Shown piece by piece: positions 1 through 10,500 of a stretch of DNA of 64,000 nucleotides. A program made the position numbers and the translations under genes. This DNA is from Azolla caroliniana. Its lineage: Eukaryota > Polypodiophyta. Below the pieces are notes generated by a model that was not told the origin of the DNA, searched no databases, and was given only the letters and a program-made list of their open reading frames with translations. The stretch is taken from contig JBHGNT010000017.1 in the NCBI GenBank assembly GCA_043228905.1, forward strand, positions 2,294,001-2,358,000, given 5' to 3'. Within the stretch, counting starts at the first letter, position 1. Each line of letters opens with the position of its first letter.

Positions 1-345
1 TCCAGGAGCAGTAACATATTCAAAAATCTATTATAGGCAGGGCTATTCAACCTAGAAAATATATATCGTAATAAGTAAAACGGGTTATATATTCTTTTAA
101 ATAGTAGGTATGACTTATATAGATTCTAAACCTATATTGAGGAGAATTTGCCATAGTGAAGGCAATTTGTAGATCATTTTCTACTATTTTAAGCTAAAGT
201 AGGTCATAAAACACCTATAATTAGAGCATGTATTTGTTTAAAAGTAAGTAAAGTCAACATAAAAAAGACTGATTTTGCCAGACAATTTGATATCATTTCC
301 ACCCCGTAAATGATTTTTCTCTCTTAAAGCCTTCTTATATACAGG

Positions 346-573
346 TACTCGATACGCCGTATCGAGTTCGTGTTTAAAGTGTAGGTTTTAAACATGAACT
401 CGATACGCCGTATCGAGTTCGTGTTTAAAGTATAGGTTTTAAACACGAACTCGATGCGTATCGAGTTCATGTATACAATACAAATATTTATACACGAACT
501 CGATACGCCGTATCGAGTTCGTGTATAAATATTTGTATTGTATACATGAACTCGATACGCCGTATCGAGTTCT
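346..573. repeat. Palindrome array of copy A (about 5 units)
   Basis: There are five copies of a 25-bp palindrome with core CTCGATACGCCGTATCGAG, one of them shortened in its centre (near 449-470). The linkers read TTTAAACAYGAA / TTCGTGTTTAAA and are themselves inverted. The last units merge into one uninterrupted perfect palindrome at 456-560 (105 bp, centre C508). The array lies in what copy B shows to be intron 1 of the leftward methyltransferase gene. Each unit contains CpG sites and GATAC/GTATC. A role as a protein-binding or methylation target is inference. Confidence 0.9.
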
Positions 574-622
574 TGAGAAACGAAACATATTTACAAAAAT
601 GTCCACAGTGTCAGAGGCCTAC

Positions 623-657
623 CTGGACTCCTCGCGCACGATTCTCTTGGAAGACAT
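623..657 (-). CDS. Exon 1 of ParB-methyltransferase gene, copy A (partial)
   Basis: On the minus strand an ATG at 657-655 opens MSSKRIVREES and then AG, followed by a GT donor (GTAGGCC) at 622. Copy B has the same 35-nt exon (MSSKKIDRQDS, donor GTAAGCC) at the equivalent place. There the exon joins in frame, in phase 2, to an acceptor at 10730. The remaining exons of copy A lie left of the window. The TATA box at 790-801 sits about 138 bp upstream of the ATG. The assignment rests on conservation between the two copies and on matching splice phase, not on transcript data. Confidence 0.6.
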
Positions 658-789
658 GGTTGATCGTGTTGAAGTGGAGGCGGAGATCGCGCTTTCGTGC
701 TTTGTGCTCTGAGTGCTTTGTGTGCTCTGTGTGCTCTCTGCGTTCTGTACGCTCTGTACGCTCTGGTGAGTGAAATATGATGAGGTCTT

Positions 790-801
790 CCTATTTATAG
801 G
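790..801 (-). promoter_or_regulatory. TATA box of the leftward gene, copy A
   Basis: CCTATAAATAGG on the minus strand lies in a block (GAGGTCTTCCTATTTATAGGGATTG region) that is identical in copy B at 12085-12096. The surrounding sequence between the two divergent genes has drifted more. It would direct transcription toward the methyltransferase exon 1 at 657. The motif is nearly self-complementary, so it could also act rightward. Confidence 0.5.
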
Positions 802-1470
802 GATTGAACCCATGGTTAAAGTAACCATAGTCACCTTAACCAATGTTGGTAACTTTGAGGATAGTTAGTTTGTAACCATAGTCACATTAACTATAGTAAC
901 TTATGATTGTATTAATGATTACAAAGTCAAACTAACATATTGATCAATCTTTTATACTCATAACAACCTACAATCACTTCAAAGGTTATGAAGGAGACAA
1001 TGATAGAGGTTCATGAATGTACCAATGATTGATTACTAAAAGCAACAATTTTTATGACTCTCAAATGTTATGTATTAAAGATGTGGGCATGAATTAACCA
1101 ATGATTGATAAGTCTAATATTTAAAATGGTGAGCATTAAAGAACCAATGAGTGAGACGTTCTATATCAAAATGGGTGTCATTAATTAGCCAATGATTTTA
1201 ACATTAATCCAACATATTCAAGGCTTGTTAATGATTCGTTTTATATTTTACTTGATTTAACATCATTTAGATCTAGTTTATATAATGATTGATAATTTAA
1301 GTTAAATTACTTTATTAAAAATAATTTTTAGATGTATTGTATTAATAGAATATTACATAATATAGACATTCTATTGATTTGGCTTTTGTTTAGAGAGAAG
1401 TTTATGTTTAGGGAGGAGTATATGGTTAGAGAGGAGTATAACTTAGAGAGCCCTATCTAGACCTTAAGCC

Positions 1471-4251
1471 ATGAGTGAAGATTCACCGTTCTCGATTGAA
1501 GAATATTGTTTGTCATCAGACCCATCGTTTTCTACTGAAGAGTATTGTTTGTCAACAGAGTCACCATATTCGATTGAAGAATATTGTCTTTCGACCGACT
1601 CACCATATTCTATCGAAGAATATTGTCTGAGCTCATCTACAGGGAATGTAAATAATGACACATGTGAAGAGTTCTCTATTGAAGAATACGATATTAATAA
1701 AGATACCGAGAATGAAGGAAGTGCCCAGGAAACATTGAATAACATTGGCGATGGTCAGAATAGAGAATTAGACTGTAACAAGGTTACACCAACCTCTATG
1801 CAGGAAGAGAAATCTGGGAGCCCTATGCATATTAGAAGAATCCCACGAAGAATTCGTCTGGCTAGATTTAGCTTGGTGACATCAGATAAACAGATTGGAT
1901 TTGATGTCAACAAAATATGTTGTGCCCGTGGTTGTATGTCTATGATTGGAAAATCAAAGTTGCGAGAATTAAGGCGATACTATTTTTCGATGACCGGTGA
2001 TGAGCAAGACACTTACCTCGGATCACATATGCAACTAGTATCTGACAAATGTACGGGGATCAAAGTATCATTCGAGTATTATATCTTCCATGCGCAACAG
2101 ATATGTAGAGTTGCATTCAAAATTGTGTTATGTGTTAGTAACATGCGGCTACATAGAGTACAACAACGTCTACTTAGCGGGGATCAGATGCTCAATTGTA
2201 AAGAGGTTCCAAGTATGAAAGGTGCAATTGGAAGACTAGCTATTGGCTGGATGAAAACTTACTTTCAGTTAAATTGTGAAGTAATGCCCACTACAGGTAG
2301 GATGCATCTTTCTGATAATTATACCCGTCGGGAAGTTTATGATGTCTATCGATCTGAAATGCTGGGCTCACGTAATAAGTCTATCACCTATAGCCAATTC
2401 ACAAGATTATGGAGAGCTCGGTTTTCAAATGTTATTATTCCTCGTAAAGTACGTATGGGTTATTGCTCCATTTGTGCAAATCTTAAAAGTTTGGCTAAAG
2501 GTGCAAAGACATCAATGGAAAAGGATACGAGTAAGAAGTTACTACAAGAGCATCGTGAGGCACAATCGTTAGAACGAAGGAAGGCGATGCATCATAGAGA
2601 GAAGTGTTTGAAGAGGCCTGAACAATACATGTGCTTAATGATAGATGGCATGGACCAGAAGAAGACATGCTTGCCGCATATGCGGAGGCTCCCCAAAGAT
2701 GTCAATGATGAGTGCCTTGTTCAAATGCACTTGGTGGGATGCTTGGCTTATAATAGGTCTGTTCGACCTCACGTCTTCATTACTTACCCCAATGTTCACA
2801 ATGAACCTAACCTAACAGTTACAATGATTCACCGAGTTTTGATGTCTTGGGGACAACCTTTCCCCCCTGTTCTATACATTCAATTGGACAATACTGCTAG
2901 AGAGAACAAAAATTCAACTGTATTTGGCTATCTAAGTATGTTGGTCAACCTAGAATTGTTTAGGAAAGTGAAAGTCAATTTTCTTTTGGTTGGCCACACA
3001 CATGACCATATAGATCAGATGTTTAGCACATTCTCCAGACAGTTGTCTCGGCATGATGCTTTCACTTTACCTAAACTATTTGATGTCATTTGTGATGCAT
3101 ATACACCACGCCCAAAAGTGTTACACTTGAAGGAGGTATATGACTTTAAGGGATATATATTAGATGGGGGTGGTGGGAATGTTAAAGTGCTTGCTCAGTT
3201 AAACAATATAAGTTTCAATCACATTTTTTTGATAAAGAAAAATGGAATAAGTGGTTCTACACTTTTGTATGCTAAACAATATTCATCTTCTACAACATGG
3301 GAACCTGAAGGTGGTTGCCAGTTATTACTTTGTATGCCGAGTACAATTGTCCATGGAGCTAAGCAAATGCCAATTGAGAAGAAAGGACAGTTGCAGAGCG
3401 ACTTGGTATCAGAACAAAAACGGTCATGGCTCCAAGCCTTAGAAGAAAAAAGAAAACATATTGAGGCCGCCAAGAAATATGCCGCACAACAAGACACGTC
3501 ATGGTGGGATGTATTTTATAGTGATCAGAAAGAAATTATAGACAATTGTGTATCTGTTGATAATTGGAATTTGGAAACGCCATTCACATGGTCGCTGCAA
3601 CATGATCGCGTAAATAGAAGTCCGGAGCGACTAGTAAATGCGATTAATGACAGCTTGGTCCATCCACAACAAAGAGACATTTATGTGGGACCAAGGATGA
3701 CCAAAGCAGCCGAAGCTAGATGGCAAGGAAATTTGCAAGAGCTCACCGCGGGGATGTTGATTGCAACGCCGGCTGATGAGAACTCACATGGCCACCAATT
3801 TTGGGTTGGTAAAATTCTAGAAGTGCTAATGCATGAAATAGAAAACACGATCAAGTCTATAAATGTTCATTGGTACAACACTAGAAGTGCAAATGCTTTT
3901 ACAGGTAAGTATACATTGGAGATGATTGAATGCCAAACAAGAAGGGGAGGTAGGAAGAGGAAGCGAAACATTCGTAACACCTCGACCCCTGATATCTCTG
4001 ATGTGGATATCATCGTGTACGACTTCACACTTACAAAAGCCGGACGATTAAGGAAGTCAACAATAGATATAATAAAAGAAAAATTACCAGGTCTACAAGG
4101 TGGCTCGAGTCAAAGGCAAACGAGATCTGCTACATATAATCTAGAATCAAACCATTTGGTTTATGACGAAGATAATGCACTGATTGGTACATCCGAGGAT
4201 GATGAGGAGGAATCGTCATTGTATATTAGTTATAGTAGTGATTCTCCGTAA
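1471..4251 (+). CDS. DUF7869-like protein, candidate RNase H-fold transposase (intact, 926 aa)
   Basis: This is an uninterrupted 926-codon gene. The N-terminus has four tandem repeats of about 15 residues around SIEEYCLS, rich in Ser and Glu. A Cys cluster follows (C150, C151, C155), then a CxxC (C332, C335). The conserved core has LMIDGMDQ (D392), QLDNTARENK (D473) and GHTHDHIDQMF (D512, D515). The D-x80-D-x38/41-D spacing on predicted strands fits a DDE/D RNase H-fold nuclease. I recall this core as the DUF7869 type; no search was run. A basic GGRKRKRN near residue 827 could be a nuclear signal, and the C-terminus is acidic. It lies divergent to the ParB-methyltransferase gene inside the same element, ending about 360 bp before the terminal repeat. 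It is the best candidate transposase of the family, but activity is unproven. Confidence 0.75.
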   Translation: MSEDSPFSIEEYCLSSDPSFSTEEYCLSTESPYSIEEYCLSTDSPYSIEEYCLSSSTGNVNNDTCEEFSIEEYDINKDTENEGSAQETLNNIGDGQNRELDCNKVTPTSMQEEKSGSPMHIRRIPRRIRLARFSLVTSDKQIGFDVNKICCARGCMSMIGKSKLRELRRYYFSMTGDEQDTYLGSHMQLVSDKCTGIKVSFEYYIFHAQQICRVAFKIVLCVSNMRLHRVQQRLLSGDQMLNCKEVPSMKGAIGRLAIGWMKTYFQLNCEVMPTTGRMHLSDNYTRREVYDVYRSEMLGSRNKSITYSQFTRLWRARFSNVIIPRKVRMGYCSICANLKSLAKGAKTSMEKDTSKKLLQEHREAQSLERRKAMHHREKCLKRPEQYMCLMIDGMDQKKTCLPHMRRLPKDVNDECLVQMHLVGCLAYNRSVRPHVFITYPNVHNEPNLTVTMIHRVLMSWGQPFPPVLYIQLDNTARENKNSTVFGYLSMLVNLELFRKVKVNFLLVGHTHDHIDQMFSTFSRQLSRHDAFTLPKLFDVICDAYTPRPKVLHLKEVYDFKGYILDGGGGNVKVLAQLNNISFNHIFLIKKNGISGSTLLYAKQYSSSTTWEPEGGCQLLLCMPSTIVHGAKQMPIEKKGQLQSDLVSEQKRSWLQALEEKRKHIEAAKKYAAQQDTSWWDVFYSDQKEIIDNCVSVDNWNLETPFTWSLQHDRVNRSPERLVNAINDSLVHPQQRDIYVGPRMTKAAEARWQGNLQELTAGMLIATPADENSHGHQFWVGKILEVLMHEIENTIKSINVHWYNTRSANAFTGKYTLEMIECQTRRGGRKRKRNIRNTSTPDISDVDIIVYDFTLTKAGRLRKSTIDIIKEKLPGLQGGSSQRQTRSATYNLESNHLVYDEDNALIGTSEDDEEESSLYISYSSDSP

Positions 4252-4574
4252 AGGAGTGATCATGAATGTATATTTGGCTATTAAGTGTAACTACATTCCG
4301 CTTGTAATAAATCGAGTAATATAAAATCATGTGTTTTGAATTCTTATGATTTCCCAAAAATCGTTTCTTATAAAATAACATTGGTTGTAAAGTTTGTGAT
4401 ATAAATTGAGAATGTATGTTTTTGAAATTCGTCTTTTTTTAGTTACTTCTAAATCACGAAAATAGTGGATTTTTAACCTTTTTCATAGTATGTTTGAACT
4501 TGTATGATACTGGTATCAATGTGTTTTGTAAAATCATTGAAAAACCCCTAAAATTTCCCTTATCCTTCCATTTA

Positions 4575-4609
4575 TGCGCGATCCTTCCACTTGTGAACGC
4601 GAACGTGTT
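4575..4609 (-). repeat. Right terminal inverted repeat of copy A
   Basis: Read on the minus strand it begins AACACGTTCGCGTTCACAAG and differs from the left terminus of copy B (6446-6480) at one of 35 positions. It marks the element boundary. Sequence similarity between copies A and B stops exactly here: copy A continues TAAAGACAAA, copy B CAAGGTTAGT. Confidence 0.85.
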
Positions 4610-4886
4610 TAAAGACAAAATATGAGTTACAAAAGACAATAAGAAAAAGACAAAACAACAGTTACAAAGAACTAATGGCTAGTTGTTACTTCTTTGTATA
4701 TATATATATATGTATGAAGTATTGTTTAGAAAAGTTTGTGATACTACATCTAGAGTTTTCTGTAGGTTCTTACATTGTAAAACACCTATCTTAATATAAT
4801 ATGTTACCTTATTGTACATCCTTCGAAAACTCTCTCTCGTTCTCTGTTGTCAATCCAACCCATTATATTCTGAACTTTTCTTACAG
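4610..4886. other. Non-coding, AT-rich flank
   Basis: No gene is visible. There is a short (TA)n run near 4698-4712. A pyrimidine tract ending TTTTCTTACAG at 4886 looks like a 3' splice site immediately before the receptor-like-protein fragment, so the stretch may be the end of an intron of that old gene. Confidence 0.4.
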
Positions 4887-5233
4887 TCTACATTCTCAAT
4901 CATGTGCTGAGTGCACGGATCTACTTTGATGTGTCCATGAACAATCTGGAAGGCGAAATTCCAAAGAGCTTCGGTGAGCTGCAAGGTTTGACAGGAGCCA
5001 ACCTGTCCCACAACCGCATCAACGGCACAATACCTGCGGCTACATTCGGGAGATTGATGTAGTTGGAGGAGTTGGACCTCTCCTACAACCAGCTCAAAGG
5101 TGGCATCCCACAAGATCTCACGTCTCTGGACATCCTCTCTACTCTAAACCTCGCCCACAACCAACTAGAAGGACCCATCCCCACATAGAACCACTTCAAT
5201 ACCAGGTTCACAAATGCGAGCTACGAGAACAAC
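4887..5233 (+). pseudogene. LRR receptor-like protein pseudogene, 5' piece
   Basis: The frame reads plant leucine-rich repeats, for example [38 protein letters not shown] and [16 protein letters not shown]. The typical juxtamembrane stretch NHFNTRFTNASYENN follows. Two in-frame TAG codons (5060-5062 and 5186-5188) break it. The reading frame is cut at 5233 by the Copia element. It resumes at 19974 after the ACAAC target duplication with YPLSSSCN, a membrane segment and a short tail. Only the last few repeats are present; the upstream ectodomain is missing. Receptor-like proteins of this class sit in the plasma membrane and lack a kinase. This copy is not functional. Confidence 0.85.
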
Positions 5234-5482
5234 CCTAGAATTCGGCAACTATGTATACAAATAGAGAATGATTCCTAGAGAGAGAGATTACACATACATA
5301 AAATTTGTTCTATATTGATTGTGTAATGTTATAGTAGCCAAAATGGCTTGTTTGTAGAGACGATGGACAAAAAGTTGTCTCTTCAATGAAGAGTTTTCTC
5401 TAAAGTCTAATAATAAATAGCTCTTCGTAATTACTTATTTTTCTAATTAATAATAATATAATATTTAGGTTTAATATTTCTA
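5234..5482 (-). repeat. 3' LTR of the minus-strand Copia
   Basis: It is homologous along its length to 19728-19973, with a shared core reading TTACACATACATAAAAT. In minus sense it starts TAGAAATATT (TG has mutated to TA) after a run of eight G (polypurine tract). Its far end has lost the terminal CA, which is still present in the other LTR. Confidence 0.85.
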
Positions 5483-5686
5483 ACCCCCCCCTTAAGCTAA
5501 ATATTATTTTATTCAAAAGTATTGTCGTTTGAAGAATAGTTTGGCATTGTTAGACCAATCTTTCAGCAGCAAGCGACATGCTTTGTTAGAAAATCGGCCC
5601 CCATTAGTGTTGTAGATGCATACTTCAAATCTAGTTTCTTCTCTTCGATTAAGTCTTGTAGAAAATGGATGCTTCAAAGAGACATG

Positions 5687-6445
5687 TCAAATATTATCAC
5701 TCATTTTCGGATTACAAGCTAACTTTATACATGATTGATTATCACAATGAAGGATTAGCTTTGAAGTCTTAAACAAGTTAAGTTCTTCAAGTATAGAATG
5801 AACCCATATTCCATCTTGAGTAACGAGTGCGGCAACTACATATTCAGCTTCCGTTGAAGATAGAGCGACCATTGTTTGCTTCTTAGACCTCCATGCTATA
5901 ACGGCTCCGGTGAGACAATATACGAAGCCACTTGTTGACTTACAACCATCAATATCCCCTCCCCAATTTGAATCCGTCCAACTAGACAATTGTGATGGAT
6001 TAGTCCATCCTTCAAGATTCATGTTGACGGACTCTGATTGCGATCTAGAGTAAGTTAGCACCATATCTTTTGTTCATTTTAGGTAATGTAGTAGTTGTTT
6101 TAAAGCTTGCCAATGTTTCAGTCTGGGATCTTGCATAAATCTTGAAAGAATTCTAGCGGTGAAACATAAATCGAGACGTGTACAACTAACAAGGTAGCGT
6201 ATACATCCAAGAATTTGCTTGTAAGGAACATAATTTGAGCATTTCATCTCGTTCTTTAATAGTTCTTGAAGCATCTTCGATTGATAATTTGCATGGAGTT
6301 GACATGGTGTAGAGATAGGCTTGCAATGTAGCATGTCAAAACGTTTTAATACACTTTCAATGTATTGAGTTTGGGAAAGAGAAATGGTTCCTTTGGCACG
6401 ATCTCTTTGTAAGTTCATTCCAAGGAAATACTTCATTGGACCAAG
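5687..6445 (-). pseudogene. Copia reverse transcriptase C-terminus and RNase H
   Basis: Reading leftward from the breakpoint, LGPMKYFLGMNLQRD continues the reverse transcriptase (thumb region). Then come the RNase H motifs SWTDSNWGGD, LSSTEAEY and CDNQSCIKLA, which carry the metal-binding acidic residues. One in-frame stop separates the two parts (near 6071). The fragment joins in frame to the piece ending at 15911 once the transposon and one copy of CAAG are removed, restoring an ITNLGPMKYF motif. It is dead as a protein. Confidence 0.85.
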
Positions 6446-6480
6446 AACACGTTCGCGTTCACAAGTGGAAGGATTGCGCA
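6446..6480 (+). repeat. Left terminal inverted repeat of copy B
   Basis: It begins AACACGTTCGCGTTCACAAG directly after the target duplication CAAG (6442-6445). Just inside it, ATTCCACTTGTGGAAT (about 6480-6495) repeats part of the terminal motif as a small hairpin, a possible subterminal binding site. Confidence 0.9.
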
Positions 6481-7532
6481 TTCCACTTGTGGAATCTTCT
6501 TGAAACTATCCAAATACACCTTCTCTACAAAAATTGGATGCACTAGTATCACATGTTCCACAACTTGACTAGAATTTGCAAATATAAAAATACATGATAG
6601 GTCTACAAGTGGAGATAATTAGAAATCATGCAAGTTTGGACGTGTTGATAAGTTAATGTAGGCATAGAAAAGTTCAACAATGGCGCAATATGTCACTAAT
6701 GTGCGACATGGGAAACACTAAGTTAAAGACTTATATTAATTTGGTAAGTTTTACAAAAATATGAGGTGTACTTGTATCCATACTAATAAAATGAGTTATA
6801 ATTTATACTTTGACCCATACGTGCATGTATATAATTGTGGACAATGTAGGATAGTGCACTTTAGGATAATGTGATTGGAATAACTAACTTATTAAAGTAT
6901 TCAATACTTGTATTTAAAGTTGATCTAATCTATTCCTCAGTTTGTTTGTATGGGATCAAACCATATGTATATAATTGTGGACAATGTAAGACAGTGAACT
7001 TTAGGATAATGTGGTGAAAATAACAAACCTATTAAGGCTTTCATACTTGTATTAAAAATTGATCTACTCTATTGCTTAGGTGATTCACACAGGATCAAAC
7101 TCCGAACGATAACACTAGTGGAACTACAAACGTATAAAAACATGCGAATAACGCTACTGGAACCATCATTAACACACTACACAATCTAAGCAGCAATGGA
7201 ATAGAAACATAATAGTTTTAACAACAGAAGACAAAAATCCATAATAACAACATAGACAATCATGGCAACAATTCTACGACCATGTTATGTTAAGGTAAAC
7301 TTGGACCAAAATCAGTCTCAATTTAAACTAATTCATGTTTCTCCATAAATTTGGTAGTCAGTTATGCACACGGTGAAACCAATGTCATAAGTCTACTAAC
7401 CAAGTATATAAAAATAAAATTGAAACATATAGAAGATTATAAAGAATAGAATTCACCAAGTAAAACCCAAAATTTGTATTAATAATGTGAAATCCAAACA
7501 TATCGTCAATGTCATTTTCTTCATAGAGTCTA
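6481..7532. repeat. Non-coding left arm of copy B with a 140-bp tandem duplication
   Basis: No coding frame is visible. Two direct copies of about 140 bp lie at about 6820-6959 and 6960-7102. They share TATATAATTGTGGACAATGT, CTTTAGGATAATGTG and GGATCAAAC and have diverged by small indels. The remainder is AT-rich. The 3' end of the leftward gene enters at 7533. Confidence 0.7.
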
Positions 7533-10500
7533 TTACATAGCAATCAATTCATCAATGTCATTTTCTTCATCATCCTGTGTAGAAGTCTCTTCGGCTATAC
7601 GTGCATTGGCTTCCCCTGTTAGCCGAGCCAACGAAATATCTTCTATAAGCTCATCATCAAGCTCTATTAGCTCCCCCGGTTCCCCGGCTAACGGAGGAAT
7701 AGGCTCTCGCGAAGCAGGTTGAAACCTTTCTGTATCAGCGAGGTTCTTTGCAGCAACCTCCTTGTCCTGGTCTGGGCACTCCCACAAAGCCTTAATCCTC
7801 ATGTTTATAAATATAACCTGCTCCTCGTCTTTCCCCAATGCAACCGTGTTTCTAAAGAGCTTCAATGCACATGCAGGCATCGTTCTTGTGAAGAAAGTAA
7901 CAAGAAGAATTAGTTCTCAAACAAAAAAGATTCGGTATTGTTTATCTCAAGATTGTTACCCTAGTTCATGGAATACCTGTGCCAGAAAAGAGATCTAATA
8001 TCTAGTCTCCTTCGATAGAAAACATCTCAATCAAGCGCATCATAAGTCGTCGAGGTTTTTGGTATGGGTTGACAAGTCCCCGTTCTGTCGTGGTGACATG
8101 TCGCAATTTTCGTGTCACTGTTGGATATACCAGCAAATTTGAACCTCCCACTTCATTAGAATGCTCCTTGATTCTTTGTTTCTTAATTTCATCGAAGTAG
8201 CCAACCATGATGTATTCAATGGCATTAACGAACCGAAAGGTTGGCCCTCTATTTACATTGGTTTTTATCCTATAAAAAATAATACATTGAGTTAAGAATA
8301 GATTGAACAATCTTAAGAAATGCAATATAGTGAATGAGACCTATAAATAATCCTTACCATGCAAGGTTCTCAATGCCATGGCAACGAGATCTCAAAGCTT
8401 GAGCTACCGAGTACCCTTGGTTCATACTATGAAATACAACTATTCTCCACAAGGATGCAATTGTTAGCTCAGCAAAATCCTTGACCATCTTCTCCAACTG
8501 TTTAAACCTAAACGGTTCATCGTCGTATGATGACCCATCCATTCGAAATCTGTAAGGAATATCCGCAATCATTAGCGTATATTCCTTCTTTGGCACCTTT
8601 TGGATCATGTCAACAACATCGCCGCAAACCACATTGTAGTAAAGATCTCTCGTAATATCTTTTTTGTGGCTAAATTGTTTAAAGGAGCCATCTTCCTCCA
8701 TTTCGTACGCCTTGACTAAGCGACGATCCTTTTCTTTTCTGGCCCTCTCGAGATGTGCAAGGAAGGATGTCGGGAAATCGTGTGTATCCTTAACTTCTCC
8801 TTGTTTCTTCCCACGACACAGTTTCTAATAGAAGCAATAGGACATCAAGTTTTATTATACAAGCTCTACATATGATGAAAGCGTAATGAAAAACTACCAA
8901 TACTATCCCAATCCTTGAATGCAATAAAATACTCCGATAATGCCTTATATGAAGACGTTAGAGGATAATCCTCGGTCACTTGTTCCCAAGTTATACATCC
9001 AAGTTGTTTCATCATAACTTCTTGGATCTTCATGTACACCTTATGATTGTGAAATTAGAACTTTGAATTGCACCATATAGACTTCAATATCAGTATTTGA
9101 AAGACTTACTTATTAAACTCAGTGACCATTTCTTCAAGGCTTAAATCTTTCACCACAACCCTTGACAAAATAGAACAAGAAGCTGCTCATCCTTAATACC
9201 TTGCATCGCTCTCCACAGAGACAGCTTCATGTCGTTAGCCGCTTCTTCAATTGTCAAGTCAATTTTCTTGGCCGCTTGTGACTTTAATTCTAGCTGAGGG
9301 TCAACCTTACATTTTTTTTGTCGTTGACCCTTGACCTCCTTATTCTCCCACATTGAGAAGATTTGATCCTGTAGGTCCCATACTTTTCCATCTCTAAAGG
9401 CTAGTTGAAACCAAGACTCATACTTTCGAAGACCATCGGACTTAACATTATCATCTACCACAATGCCGACTTCATGCAAGCATTGACGTCGTAGGCCTAG
9501 ATGTAGCTTCACACCAAACTTTTGTTTGACGTCCAAATACTCGTGGTGGAAGAACCGCATACGCTCAATCGATGACATTTTCTGCCTATAGTCATTATCA
9601 TTATTGTGGTCCCATGCCAACAACTTTGCCTCTTCAGTTGTGAGACCCACGTAAATTTTGCACTCGGCATACTTGAAGAAGAAAGTTGTTGGATGTTCTC
9701 TCACAAGTTGCCGACGTGCCTCCGCTGAATGCGATCCACTAATGACAAAGTAATTATATTGATCATGCTTTCTTATATCAAAATCTTCAATGGTTTCACA
9801 TTCTTCAGGATCCACCATAACAATAAAAGGCACCACAGTGGCATGATGATTAATTTTCATTTTTTTCTTGAGATTTTGAACATGCATGCGGTGTGGCTCT
9901 CTAATCTCCAGTGGTCTTCGTCCTATTTTTTCATCAATAGGGGGTCGATGGATGTGTGTTATAGGAAAATTAAACACTTGCCCTTTCTTGACCACTTTAC
10001 ACTGCATTAACTCTCTTCGTATCTTATTCTGCTCGGATGACAACACACCCGATGCCAGCTCAGCTCATGGCGTCCCCTTAGTGTCCTCATCTTCGTTTTC
10101 ACTTGATGAGTCAGAGTCTGACATTTTGGTGGTCTTGATTGTACTTTAGATGCCCTTTTTGTGGCCTTCATTGGGGAGGGCAATGGCTCCCTTAGAGTTA
10201 CATGGTCTTATATATAAGGCTTCAAGGTAACAATAAGGTTTTGTGAGTTTTCAAGATCTTTTTTGAAAGCTTCTAGCCCACAAGATTCCTTTCCTAGAAG
10301 ATCCTCAGAAAGGAACACTTTACGTACCCCCTTAGAGCACTCTATCATTATAAGTATGTTGGCTGAATTTGCATCTTCATAGTCAAATCGTAGAATACGA
10401 CCATACATAAATGGGGTTTCATTTTCAAGTTGCCCCTCGCCCTTCTTCTTTGATGTATACAATACGACTTTTTTCTTGGTATCGACGTATTGCATACACC

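Larger units (their letters stand above)
1..4609 (+). mobile_element. DNA transposon copy A, right part (left part outside window)
   Basis: This stretch is homologous, in the same order, to about 10880-15906 of the complete transposon copy B. It holds the intergenic/intron region, the palindrome array, exon 1 of the leftward methyltransferase gene, the divergent promoter region and the whole rightward DUF7869-like gene. It ends at 4609 with a 35-bp terminal repeat that matches the left terminus of copy B at about 34 of 35 positions. The rest of the leftward gene and the left terminus would lie before base 1. The target duplication therefore cannot be checked. Copy A is less decayed than copy B in the rightward gene, which is fully open. 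Confidence 0.85.

Noticed and set aside
346-573. Regularly spaced repeats resembling a CRISPR array
   Set aside because: The units are full palindromes with similar, inverted spacers, lie inside a transposon intron in a plant genome, and no cas genes are present.
4850-5113. Minus-strand 87-aa frame
   Set aside because: It is antisense to the leucine-rich-repeat fragment, which has clear family motifs on the plus strand.
8002-8325. A stand-alone gene starting MHFLRLFNLFL
   Set aside because: The first part is intron sequence before the acceptor TTTATAG at 8270; only the part from Ile-Lys-Thr on belongs to the methyltransferase.
9150-10046. ParB-like region as a separate 298-aa gene
   Set aside because: Its first codon is GTG, the frame continues upstream to an acidic stretch through a TGA, and the downstream exons continue the same protein.
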